DNA of 64,000 nucleotides from Hyphomicrobiales bacterium. Lineage in GTDB: Bacteria; Pseudomonadota; Alphaproteobacteria; Rhizobiales; Rhizobiaceae. Each line of letters opens with the position of its first letter. Within the stretch, counting starts at the first letter, position 1. The stretch is from NCBI GenBank assembly GCA_900472295.1, contig UCIA01000002.1, positions 558,001 to 622,000 of the forward strand. The letters are read 5' to 3'. A model generated the notes under the pieces. That model was not told the DNA's origin and ran no database searches. It worked only from the letters and a program-made list of their open reading frames with translations. A program made the translations under genes and the position numbers. Shown here one piece after another: positions 9,049 to 16,195 of this stretch.

Positions 9049-9630
9049 CTAATAGAGCGGTTCCTCGAACAATGTCTTGTCGCCGTCCATCAGCGCCTTG
9101 ATCTGCGCCTCGCCACTGGCGGCGAGCGCGATGCGCACCCCGAACGGCCGCACCCGCATGTCGTTCTGGATCGCCAGGCCCTCTCCCTCAGGCAGGTAGA
9201 AGCGGTCGATGCCATATTGCGGCGCGATCGTGGACTCGGGGTCAAGCGACCAGCCCGCCGCGACCTGGCCGACAATATCGGCTTCGTCTGATGCCGGCGG
9301 CGTCGGCGCCTTGCCGAACCAGGCATTGGTCGCATGCCAATAACCGTCAGCGCCCGGCTTCAGCCGGACCACGATCGGCGTGTTCTCGCTGCTGCCCTGT
9401 CCAGCCGGAATGTTGGCGATCAGCTTCACCGGCAGGCGCGATATCTCGTAGCCGAGGATGATATAGTCGCCGCGCAGCAGATCGCGCGGATCGACCGGCT
9501 CGACTTTCAGCAACACTTCCTTGCCGTTGCGCAGGATCGCGGCGCGGCCGGCGATGATCCAGCTCAGGAAGCCGATCTGGACCAGCGCCAGCACCAGCGC
9601 CGAGATGACAAGTTTCTTTCCCGATATCAT
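9049..9630 (-). CDS. GDYXXLXY-domain protein
   Basis: This 193-residue protein has an N-terminal membrane anchor (about residues 7-28) and the family motif GDYIILGY at 54-61, within the segment EPVDPRDLLRGDY. The rest is predicted to lie outside the membrane. Its function is not established. It overlaps the upstream DUF2157 gene by four bases (ATGA), and this pair is a recurrent operon in bacteria. Co-translation suggests that the two products work together at the inner membrane. Confidence 0.85.
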   Translation of the reverse strand: MISGKKLVISALVLALVQIGFLSWIIAGRAAILRNGKEVLLKVEPVDPRDLLRGDYIILGYEISRLPVKLIANIPAGQGSSENTPIVVRLKPGADGYWHATNAWFGKAPTPPASDEADIVGQVAAGWSLDPESTIAPQYGIDRFYLPEGEGLAIQNDMRVRPFGVRIALAASGEAQIKALMDGDKTLFEEPLY

Positions 9631-10739
9631 GCTGCCGCTCCTTCCGGGGCCTTCATGCGCTTTTCCACACGGATGATGACAAGGGCGAGGATGCCGAACA
9701 GCACCGCGGCGGCAAGGAAGAAGCCGGCCGTGCCGAGCATCGACTGTAAGGTCACGACATAGATAATGGCGAGTTCGAAGGCAAAGCCGGCATAAGCAAC
9801 CCAGCGCAGCCCCCTGCTCTCGCGCCCGCCCAGAATGATCGCCGCGGCAATGCCGGCCAGCGCGATGACCGAGGCGATGGCAAAGCCGATGCTGAAGCCG
9901 TTATCATCGCCCAATTCGATCTGGATCATCGCCAGCCCGGTCAGAAACCCGATCAAGGCGTGCAAAGGCAGCCGCCCGCCGAGCTGCAGGATCCGGTCGG
10001 CCGGCCCGGCGGCGAAGATCGAAACCGCAAACAGCAGCACCGACACCACCACCAAGGGAATTGCCAGGGCTAGCGTGTTCTGGTCGAGGCCGCGCACCGC
10101 GATATAGAAGATGACCGATAGAATGATCAGGTGCCGGGCCGGCTGGCTGCGCGTCCAGAACGAGACGGCAAAAAGCACCAGCGCCATGACGACGAAGAAA
10201 TCAGGAAACACGGGCCGGTCGTAAAAATCGAACGCGCGCACGAACAGCCAGGCAATGGCGATGCCCAAGGCAGCGACGGTCAACGGGCTCGAGCGCAGCG
10301 CCACCGCCGCCAGCGCGGTGCCGATGCCCCAGGTGACAATGGCCGAGGCCTCATCGCCCGTGAGATGGTACATCTGTCCGATCAACGCGATTGATCCGCC
10401 GAAGGCCGCGGCAGCTACGATCCACAGCGCCTCGCCGATCGCGGCCTGGTCGCGCATCTTCAACACCGCGCCGCCGACATAGCCGGCGAGAATCACGGCA
10501 AACAGTGCCGCGACGCGCACCAGGCGTGGAATGTCCTCCCAGTTGGAAGCGACGAAGAGCAGGATCGCGGCGCCGAAAAGCAGTGCTGCCATCATGGCCA
10601 ATATGGTGCCGAAGCTCAGCGATTTGCGTTCGTTTGCCTCGACATCGCGCTTAAGCGCATCTGCCGTCTTCGCATCGATCAGGCCAGCTTGCAGCCATCG
10701 CCCGATATCCGCGCTGACCCGTGACGAATAGCTCGCCAT
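9627..10739 (-). CDS. DUF2157-domain multi-spanning membrane protein
   Basis: The 370-residue protein begins with a soluble segment of about 45 residues (the DUF2157 entry region, with WLQAGLIDAKTADALKRDVE) and continues with about ten to twelve hydrophobic segments to a basic C-terminus. It is the first gene of a two-gene operon with the GDYXXLXY protein, overlapping it by four bases. The family has no established role. Repair of a membrane process or transport is possible but unsupported. Confidence 0.85.
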   Translation of the reverse strand: MASYSSRVSADIGRWLQAGLIDAKTADALKRDVEANERKSLSFGTILAMMAALLFGAAILLFVASNWEDIPRLVRVAALFAVILAGYVGGAVLKMRDQAAIGEALWIVAAAAFGGSIALIGQMYHLTGDEASAIVTWGIGTALAAVALRSSPLTVAALGIAIAWLFVRAFDFYDRPVFPDFFVVMALVLFAVSFWTRSQPARHLIILSVIFYIAVRGLDQNTLALAIPLVVVSVLLFAVSIFAAGPADRILQLGGRLPLHALIGFLTGLAMIQIELGDDNGFSIGFAIASVIALAGIAAAIILGGRESRGLRWVAYAGFAFELAIIYVVTLQSMLGTAGFFLAAAVLFGILALVIIRVEKRMKAPEGAAA

Positions 10740-10974
10740 GCCGCCTCTCCCCCAGTTTGGCCAATCTGACAGCCGATCCGGTCAAATTATTGACGCTACG
10801 GCACTTTCCGATTCGGGTTTCTTTATGACGAAGCCGTGAACGCGCGTTAATGTTGCATTGCACAATTTGCATTGCTGCCATGCGTCAACAGCACTTTTAA
10901 ATCGATATAGGTCAGCCTATTTACTGTTCGTACACAAACGGAATGATCCGAAGAAAGACGAAACGAGCACTACC

Positions 10975-11115
10975 ATGAACCTGATCCGCAACTACCGCAA
11001 CTGGCGCCGCTACCGGGACACCGTCTCCGAGCTGAGCCGCCTGTCGAACCGTGAACTGACTGACCTCGGCATCAGCCGCAGCGACATCCACTACGTCGCT
11101 CGCAAGGCAGTCTAA
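10975..11115 (+). CDS. DUF1127 small protein, copy 1
   Basis: The product has 46 residues, starting MNLIRNYRNWRRYRD, with the DUF1127 core SRLSNRELTDLGISRSDI. It is basic and Arg-rich. The ATG at 10975 was chosen because it matches the N-terminus of the second copy exactly; the frame remains open further upstream. DUF1127 proteins in alphaproteobacteria are small, stress-linked and can bind RNA; CcaF1 of Rhodobacter sphaeroides is encoded directly upstream of CcsR RNAs and is involved in their maturation. The same arrangement is seen here, so a similar role is inferred. Confidence 0.9.
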   Translation: MNLIRNYRNWRRYRDTVSELSRLSNRELTDLGISRSDIHYVARKAV

Positions 11116-11166
11116 TATCCTTCGGGCCGCAAATGGTCCGAACCAGTTTTGAAAAAGAGAACGACA

Positions 11167-11307
11167 ATGAACCTGATCCGCAACTATCGTAACTGGCGCG
11201 TTTACCGCGACACCGTTACCGAGCTGGGTCGCCTTTCGAACCGTCAGCTCCATGATCTTGGCATCGTCCGCGACGAGATCAAGATGGTCGCCCGCAAGGC
11301 GATCTAA
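11167..11307 (+). CDS. DUF1127 small protein, copy 2
   Basis: A second 46-residue DUF1127 protein is identical to copy 1 at 35 of 46 positions, including the first eleven. It begins 51 bases after the first gene, behind an AAAGAGAA ribosome binding site. Its stop codon is only nine bases before the first hairpin of the RNA array, so the RNAs probably derive from the same transcript by processing, or from a promoter within the gene. Divergence at residues 27-40 may give the two copies different partners. Confidence 0.9.
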   Translation: MNLIRNYRNWRVYRDTVTELGRLSNRQLHDLGIVRDEIKMVARKAI

Positions 11308-11315
11308 CCAAGGAT

Positions 11316-11432
11316 TTCGCCAGGGTCGACCTCCTCCCCGACCTTGACGAATACGGTCAGCCTTCACCTCCTCCCGAGGGTTGACCACAAAAACGGCGCC
11401 CGCCGCACCTCCTCCCGCGGCGGGCGCTGTTT
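11316..11432 (+). ncRNA. Cuckoo/CcsR-like RNA unit A: three hairpins with ACCTCCTCCC loops
   Basis: Three consecutive hairpins each close on an identical 10-base loop, ACCTCCTCCC, at 11329-11338, 11366-11375 and 11407-11416. The first stem pairs CAGGGTCG with CGACCTTG, extended by TTCG/CGAA. The second is an 11-pair stem (11355-11365 with 11376-11386). The third is a 16-pair stem (11391-11406 with 11417-11432), GC-rich in its inner part. ACCTCCT equals the anti-Shine-Dalgarno core of 16S rRNA, so the loops can pair with AGGAGG ribosome binding sites. Position after DUF1127 and the loop motif match the CcsR (Rhodobacter) and cuckoo RNA (Rhizobiales) families. Whether each unit is a separate RNA is inferred. 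Confidence 0.88.
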
Positions 11433-11472
11433 CCCCAAAAGGTTTCGCTCCTTTTCAAACTGCGAAAGAGAT

Positions 11473-11595
11473 TTCGTCAAAGCCGACCTCCTCCCCGGCG
11501 ATGACGAATACGGTCGATCTTCACCTCCTCCCGAGGATCGACCCCAAAAACGACACCCGCCGGACCTCCTCCCCCGGCGGGTGTTGTTGTTTTTT
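11473..11595 (+). ncRNA. Cuckoo/CcsR-like RNA unit B: three hairpins with ACCTCCTCCC loops
   Basis: This is a tandem copy of unit A displaced by 157 bases. Loops ACCTCCTCCC lie at 11486-11495, 11523-11532 and 11564-11573. The first hairpin pairs TTCGTCA with TGACGAA outside and GCCG with CGGC inside. The second pairs 11512-11522 with 11533-11543. The third is a 15-pair stem, 11549-11563 with 11574-11588. Many differences from unit A are compensatory or wobble-preserving across the stems, while the loops are invariant, which argues for selected RNA structure. The last hairpin is followed by a T run and so also ends the transcript. Confidence 0.88.
11549..11595 (+). terminator. Rho-independent terminator of the DUF1127/RNA array
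   Basis: The final 15-pair hairpin of the RNA array is followed by GTTTTTTGGG, giving a strong stem plus six T (11590-11595). It sits just before the end of the convergent LysR gene. Confidence 0.85.
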
Positions 11596-11636
11596 GGGCA
11601 GGTTTTTCAGTTGTGCTTGCGGTCGATCAAGGCGCT

Positions 11637-12536
11637 TTACGCCGCCATCAGGGCGTCGCCCCGAACAGACTGGATGAGAAAGTCGAGCACCGTCGTCACA
11701 CGCAACGGCATGTTCTTGCGGGATGGATAGACGACGTTGATCGGCAGCCGCGTCGGCGGAAAATCCGGCATCACCTCGACCAGCCTGCCTGCCTCGATGT
11801 CCGGCCCGGCCAGAATATGGGAGAGCACCGCAAGCCCGGCTCCAGCCAGCGTTGCCCGATGGACAGCCATTGAATTGTTGGCGACCAGGCGAGGCTCAAC
11901 GCGCACGACCACTTCATCCGCCCCGTTCGAGAAAGACCATGACCGGCCGTCGCCGGCGCGGCTGTAGCAAATGCAACTGTGGCCGCTGATGTCTTGCGGC
12001 GCTTGCGGTGTACCGCGCGCCTCGAGATAGTTCGGCGAGGCCACGAGAAAGGCCGTCGTCCAGCCGATCCGGCGGCAGATCAGGCTGCTGTCACCGACCG
12101 GCCCGAGGCGTACCTCGAGATCGATGGCATCGGCGACCAGATCCGAGGCTTCCTCTCGCAAGATCAGTTCGACGGCAAGGGATGGATGGTCGTCCAGCAG
12201 CCTTGCGAGGCGGTCGCTGATGGAGAGCCCGAGCGGCGCCGGCAGGCTGAGCCGCACTTTTCCAGACACGGTAGCACCTTCGGTGCCGCCGGCCTCGCTC
12301 AGCGCTTCGACCGCTTCCACCACACGCAACGCCATCGGCAGCATCTGTTCACCTTCGGCCGTCAGGGCAAGCGCGCTCGTCGTGCGGTGCAGAAGGCGCG
12401 TCTTCAGATGCGCTTCCAGCGCGGAGACCTGCCGGGATACGGCCGGCTGCGTCAGATTGAGGTCGATCGCGGCCGCGGAGAAGGACCTTGTCTGCGCCAC
12501 CCGCAGGAACGTTCGCAACGCCGATACGACGTCCAT
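11637..12536 (-). CDS. LysR-family transcriptional regulator
   Basis: The 299-residue LysR regulator has a helix-turn-helix at about residues 10-65 (SFSAAAIDLNLTQPAVSRQV) and a CrgA-like LysR substrate domain (about 85-295). The start MDVVSALRTF at 12536 was chosen because GAGGG stands five bases upstream and because a palindrome would then lie in its leader. Longer starts at 12548 and 12560 are possible. The gene is divergent from the AhpD-like/NmrA/cupin operon at 12671, which it may regulate together with an Rrf2-type site in the same gap. Confidence 0.87.
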   Translation of the reverse strand: MDVVSALRTFLRVAQTRSFSAAAIDLNLTQPAVSRQVSALEAHLKTRLLHRTTSALALTAEGEQMLPMALRVVEAVEALSEAGGTEGATVSGKVRLSLPAPLGLSISDRLARLLDDHPSLAVELILREEASDLVADAIDLEVRLGPVGDSSLICRRIGWTTAFLVASPNYLEARGTPQAPQDISGHSCICYSRAGDGRSWSFSNGADEVVVRVEPRLVANNSMAVHRATLAGAGLAVLSHILAGPDIEAGRLVEVMPDFPPTRLPINVVYPSRKNMPLRVTTVLDFLIQSVRGDALMAA

Positions 12537-12555
12537 CCTGACCCTCATACTTTTC

Positions 12556-12572
12556 GACATAAGCCTTATGTC
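12556..12572. promoter_or_regulatory. Palindrome in the leader of the lysR gene
   Basis: GACATAA-GCC-TTATGTC is a perfect 7-3-7 inverted repeat 20 bases upstream of the chosen LysR start, in the divergent promoter region. It is a good candidate for the LysR autoregulatory site. Confidence 0.45.
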
Positions 12573-12612
12573 CGCATCCTACCCAGCAGGCGCTTTACTG
12601 TCCAGCTATTAT

Positions 12613-12627
12613 GGATATTAATTGTCC
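12613..12627. promoter_or_regulatory. Candidate Rrf2-type operator before the AhpD-like operon
   Basis: GGATAT-TAA-TTGTCC resembles the perfect repeat GGATAT-GGA-ATATCC found upstream of the rrf2 gene at 16066-16080, and the overlapping string TTAAGGATA (12628-12636) is also shared. The site lies 44 bases before the ATG of the AhpD-like gene. Shared control by the Rrf2 protein is inferred. Confidence 0.4.
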
Positions 12628-12670
12628 TTAAGGATACAAAACATCCTCAAATCCACCAGAAGGACAAGCC

Positions 12671-13150
12671 ATGACACAGCGCCTGAACGCCGCCCAACAA
12701 TCGCCCGAGCTGTTCAAAAAACTTTCCGACCTAGGCGGGGCCGAGGCGCGCAGCGCCATCGAGGAGACGATCCGCGACCTCGTCCACATCCGGGCTTCGC
12801 AGATCAATGGCTGCGCCTTCTGCCTCGACATGCATGTCAAGGAAGCAAAGATCCACGGCGAGAGCGAGCTGCGGCTCTACCATGTCGCCGTCTGGCGGGA
12901 ATCGACCCTGTTCATTCCGCGTGAACGCGCCGCCCTAGCCTGGACCGAAGCCGTCACGAAACTTCCCGAAGGCGGCATTCCCGACGACCTCTATGAGCGC
13001 GTGCGCGGGCAGCTTTCGGAAAAGGAAATCTCCGACCTGACCTTCTCGATCATGGCCATCAATGCCTGGAACCGCGTCAGTGTCGCCTTCAAGGCCGTGC
13101 CCGGCTCCGCCGACAAGTTCTACGGCCTCGACAAGGCCGGCCTGAACTAG
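12671..13150 (+). CDS. Carboxymuconolactone decarboxylase/AhpD-family protein
   Basis: The 159-residue protein has the AhpD-like CxxC motif CAFC (C48, C51) followed by H55 in CLDMH, the redox-active centre of alkylhydroperoxidase D-type proteins. This favours a peroxidase or reductase role over true carboxymuconolactone decarboxylase activity. AAGGA precedes the ATG. It is first in a plus-strand cluster with an NmrA-like protein and a secreted cupin, a set often linked to oxidative or electrophile stress. Regulation by the divergent LysR and the nearby Rrf2 protein is plausible. Confidence 0.9.
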   Translation: MTQRLNAAQQSPELFKKLSDLGGAEARSAIEETIRDLVHIRASQINGCAFCLDMHVKEAKIHGESELRLYHVAVWRESTLFIPRERAALAWTEAVTKLPEGGIPDDLYERVRGQLSEKEISDLTFSIMAINAWNRVSVAFKAVPGSADKFYGLDKAGLN

Positions 13151-13215
13151 CCTCTTCCCAGAGCAAGCCCATCAATCGACGCGGCGTGACAGCGCGGCCG
13201 CAAATGGAGAGCATC

Positions 13216-13968
13216 ATGAAAATCGTCATCATCGGCGGCACCGGTCTCATCGGCACCAAAACCACTGAGCGCCTGCGCAAGCAGGGTCACGAGGTGATCG
13301 CCGCCGCCCCGAACACCGGCGTCAACACCATCACCGGCGAAGGCCTGAAGGAGGCGCTCGTCGGCGCCGAGGTCGTGATCGATCTCGCCAACTCGCCCTC
13401 CTTCGAGGACAAGGCCGCGATGGATTTCTTCGAGACTTCGGGCCGTAACCTGCTCGCGGCGGGCAAGGCCGCCGGGGTCAAACACCATATCGCGCTCTCG
13501 GTTGTCGGAACCGAGCGCCTGCAGGATGCCGGCTATTTCCGCGCCAAGCTCGCCCAGGAAAAGCTGATCAAGGCCTCCGGCATTCCCTACACCATCGTTC
13601 ATTCCACACAGTTCATGGAATTTCTCGCCGGCATCGCCAAATCCGGTACGGTCGGCGAAGCCGTGCATTTGTCGCCGGCCTATGTGCAGCCGATCGCATC
13701 CGACGATGTCGCCGACGCCATGGCCGATGTCGCGCTCGCGGCGCCGAGCAACGGCACGATCGAGATTTCCGGTCCGGAGCGTGTGCGCATGAGCGAGCTC
13801 GTCGCTCGCTACCTCAAGGCTTCCGGCGACCCCCGCAAGGTCGTGACCGATCCGGAGGCGCTCTACTTCGGCGCGCGGCTGAACGACAATTCGCTCGTCT
13901 CCGACAACAATCCCCGCCTTGGCCACATCACCTTCGAGCAGTGGTTTCCCACCTCGGCGCGGAAATGA
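13216..13968 (+). CDS. NmrA-like NAD(P)-binding SDR-family protein
   Basis: The 250-residue protein begins MKIVIIGGTGLIGTKTTERL, an atypical short-chain dehydrogenase Rossmann motif (GGTGLIG). It continues with HHIALSVVGTERL and an NmrA-like C-terminal half. It lacks an obvious YxxxK catalytic pair, as is common for NmrA-type sensors and quinone-reductase-like proteins. The start at 13216 follows GGAGA by five bases; GTG 13186 and ATG 13204 are upstream alternatives. It is the second gene of the AhpD-like cluster and may sense or reduce the same class of compounds. Confidence 0.87.
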   Translation: MKIVIIGGTGLIGTKTTERLRKQGHEVIAAAPNTGVNTITGEGLKEALVGAEVVIDLANSPSFEDKAAMDFFETSGRNLLAAGKAAGVKHHIALSVVGTERLQDAGYFRAKLAQEKLIKASGIPYTIVHSTQFMEFLAGIAKSGTVGEAVHLSPAYVQPIASDDVADAMADVALAAPSNGTIEISGPERVRMSELVARYLKASGDPRKVVTDPEALYFGARLNDNSLVSDNNPRLGHITFEQWFPTSARK

Positions 13969-14030
13969 CCGCCTGGATGTGCCGCGTCTTCGGTCGCGGC
14001 ATGCCGCTCAACGCAAAAAGGAGTTCTCAA

Positions 14031-14456
14031 ATGATCAAGTCAATCATGGCTGCCTTCATCGTCACGGCAGCGCTCGCCAGCCCGGCCGCAGCCAAGGACG
14101 CTCACGCCGGCGAGAAGGCCGCCAAGGTCACCCTCGTCTATGAGCATGAACTGCCGAATGTGCCGGGCAAGAGCATCAAGGGCATCCTGGTCGAGTATGA
14201 CCCAGGCGGCTTCTCCGATGCCCACACCCATCCGAGCTCGGCCTTCATCTACGCAACGGTTCTGGAAGGCTCCATCCGCAGCCAGGTCAACGACGATCCG
14301 GCCAAGGTCTACAAGGCCGGCGAGAGCTTTTCGGAACTGCCGGGCGACCGCCACAGCGTGAGCGCGAACGGCAGCAAGACCAAGCCGGCAAAACTGTTGG
14401 CCGTCTTCGTGGTCGATACCGCCCAGAAAGAATTGACCTATCCGGTCACGAAGTAG
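14031..14456 (+). CDS. Secreted cupin-domain protein
   Basis: This 141-residue protein has a signal peptide (MIKSIMAAFIVTAALASPAAA) and a single cupin barrel. The metal-binding motif is visible as GGFSDAHTHPSS, with a matching GDRHSV in the second half. The ATG at 14031 follows AAAAAGGAG; a longer frame overlapping the NmrA gene is not needed. It is third in the cluster and would act in the periplasm. The substrate is unknown. A second periplasmic cupin is encoded at 57629. Confidence 0.86.
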   Translation: MIKSIMAAFIVTAALASPAAAKDAHAGEKAAKVTLVYEHELPNVPGKSIKGILVEYDPGGFSDAHTHPSSAFIYATVLEGSIRSQVNDDPAKVYKAGESFSELPGDRHSVSANGSKTKPAKLLAVFVVDTAQKELTYPVTK

Positions 14457-14464
14457 GCCGAAAA

Positions 14465-14491
14465 GGCCGGACGCCATCCTGGCGCCCGGCC
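14465..14491. terminator. GC-rich hairpin after the cupin gene
   Basis: GGCCGG-A-CGCCA pairs with TGGCG-C-CCGGCC around a TCC loop, with one internal mismatch. No T run follows, so it may only attenuate read-through into the MscS gene. Confidence 0.4.
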
Positions 14492-14521
14492 GTGCCTGTG
14501 AGCTTATCCTATCGGGGACCC

Positions 14522-15553
14522 ATGTTCGGCGATCATCACTCCCTGGCTCTGATCCTGATCAACTTTCTGGGCCTCGCCGGCATTGTCGTCTGGTGTTTCC
14601 AGGGCCGCGGTCGCCCGATGGCGCGCCTGATCGTCCAGATCCTGTTCTTCGCCGGCATGACCGCGGTGCTCGGCTTCAGCGGTATCCTGCCGCATTGGGT
14701 GGGCGAGACGGATCTCATCGATCTCCAAGGTGCGGGCGCTTATCTTGCGAAGTCGGCGCGCATCCTTTGGTGGATACATCTTGCCTGGACGCTTGTCGGC
14801 TTTGTGCGCCTCTACATCGTCGTCGAACACCGGCCGCGAGAAGCGCGCCTGCTCCAGGAACTGGCCGTCGCTGTCATCTATCTCGGCGTGGCGTTGTCGA
14901 TAACGGGTTTCGTCTTCGGAGTTCCCATAGCGACGCTGGCAGCAACGTCGGGCGTGGTTGCGATCATTGTCGGGCTTGCGCTGCAGAACACGCTTGGTGA
15001 CGTCTTTTCCGGCATCGCGCTGACGCTGGGCCGGCCCTACACGCTCGGCGACTGGATCATGCTGGGCGACGGCACGGAAGGACGCATCGTCGAAACAACC
15101 TGGCGCTCAACGCATTTGCTCACCGGTGCCAACAACATCGTCGTCCTGCCCAACAGCGTATTGGCGAAGGTCAGCCTGACCAATCTCAGCCGCCCCGACG
15201 AGAGGCAGCTGATAAGCGTGACCGTGCGGATAGCCAGGACGCAGGCGCCGCATGTCATCGAGGAAGCCATGCGCGAGGCCCTCAGGAACTGCGAGCGGGT
15301 CGTCAAGGAGCCGGCACCGCTCGTCGCACTTAGGGATATTGATGCGGTGGCAATCGGGATGGATCTGTTCTTTTGCGTGGCTGGTCCGGCCGACCGGATG
15401 CTCGCCAGGAATGAGGTGATCGACACTGTCCATCGCCATTGCGAGGCGAATGGTCTGTTCCTTGCGATGTCGCCTCAGAGCTATGCCGTCGTATTGCCGG
15501 CGACGGCTGACCAGCCACCCGCGACGCTCATGCGTTCATCCGGCGCGCTCTAG
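14522..15553 (+). CDS. MscS-family small-conductance mechanosensitive channel
   Basis: The 343-residue protein has four hydrophobic segments in the first 150 residues. The pore helix and adjoining loop read GVVAIIVGLALQNTLGDV, followed by the beta domain with GDWIMLGDG, RIVETTWRST and VVLPNSVL, the hallmark order of the MscS family. It would release solutes on hypo-osmotic shock at the inner membrane. ATG 14522 follows GGGGA; GTG 14492 is an alternative. Its last 18 bases overlap the convergent rrf2 gene. Confidence 0.9.
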   Translation: MFGDHHSLALILINFLGLAGIVVWCFQGRGRPMARLIVQILFFAGMTAVLGFSGILPHWVGETDLIDLQGAGAYLAKSARILWWIHLAWTLVGFVRLYIVVEHRPREARLLQELAVAVIYLGVALSITGFVFGVPIATLAATSGVVAIIVGLALQNTLGDVFSGIALTLGRPYTLGDWIMLGDGTEGRIVETTWRSTHLLTGANNIVVLPNSVLAKVSLTNLSRPDERQLISVTVRIARTQAPHVIEEAMREALRNCERVVKEPAPLVALRDIDAVAIGMDLFFCVAGPADRMLARNEVIDTVHRHCEANGLFLAMSPQSYAVVLPATADQPPATLMRSSGAL

Positions 15554-16024
15554 CACCCATTCGAAGCTGTTCTTCCACAGCTCCGCCGGAATCTCCTGCG
15601 CCAGTGCTTCGGTAAGATCGGAAAGCCTGACGCTGCGCAGTTTTGCCCGCCAGGCCTCGTCGGCTTCCCACATGATGCGCGACACCGCGCAGGGGCTGGT
15701 TTCGCAATAGCCCTGCGGACGGCACGGATTGTTTTCGCGGATGTTGGTGCACACAAACGTCCGCGACTTGCCCTCCACCGCTTCCACAATTTCCAGGAAG
15801 GTCAGCTCGGCCGGTGGCCGCGCCAGCCGGTATCCGCCCGATGGACCGAGCGTCGTATCGACCAGGCCTGCCTGCGACAGGCTTTGCAACGCCTTGGAGA
15901 GATACTCCTTGGGAAGGCCGTGAAACTCGGCGAGCGCTTTTGTGGAGAGATAACGCCCTGCAGGCAGGCCTGCGAGAATGGCGCAGCAGTGCAGCGCCCA
16001 TTCGACTTGGCTTTTCAGGATCAT
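15536..16024 (-). CDS. Rrf2-family Fe-S transcriptional regulator
   Basis: The 162-residue protein has the Rrf2 winged helix (about 1-80, with GPSGGYRLAR at 60-69) and four cysteines, C92, C101, C107 and C112, spaced like an Fe-S cluster site in the wing and dimer helix region. The arrangement suggests an iron-sulfur or redox sensor similar to IscR, NsrR or RirA but does not identify which. The ATG at 16024 is preferred over a TTG three bases earlier. A perfect GGATAT-N3-ATATCC repeat lies 42 bases upstream and is probably its own operator; a related site precedes the AhpD-like operon. Confidence 0.9.
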   Translation of the reverse strand: MILKSQVEWALHCCAILAGLPAGRYLSTKALAEFHGLPKEYLSKALQSLSQAGLVDTTLGPSGGYRLARPPAELTFLEIVEAVEGKSRTFVCTNIRENNPCRPQGYCETSPCAVSRIMWEADEAWRAKLRSVRLSDLTEALAQEIPAELWKNSFEWVLERAG

Positions 16025-16065
16025 CAATGAATTCCGGGTCGATACACCGATCGAAACTATATTAA

Positions 16066-16080
16066 GGATATGGAATATCC
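16066..16080. promoter_or_regulatory. Inverted repeat upstream of rrf2 (probable autoregulatory operator)
   Basis: GGATAT-GGA-ATATCC is a perfect 6-3-6 repeat in an AT-rich stretch just upstream of the rrf2 start and 116 bases before trmFO. Rrf2 proteins bind dyads of this size, and many repress their own genes. Confidence 0.55.
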
Positions 16081-16195
16081 CTATTTTGCTGCTGTGTAAA
16101 CAGACGGTCCGGCGCAGCGGTTACGCAGACGGCAACGGGCCTCGCTCGCAGCCGGCCAATTGCAAACAGCGCGCCAAGCGATTATTCCGGCGCAC

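Noticed and set aside
11316..11588. Regularly spaced ACCTCCTCCC repeats as a CRISPR array
   Set aside because: The repeats are only 10 bases, spacing is 28-79 bases, and each lies in the loop of its own hairpin. No cas genes are near.
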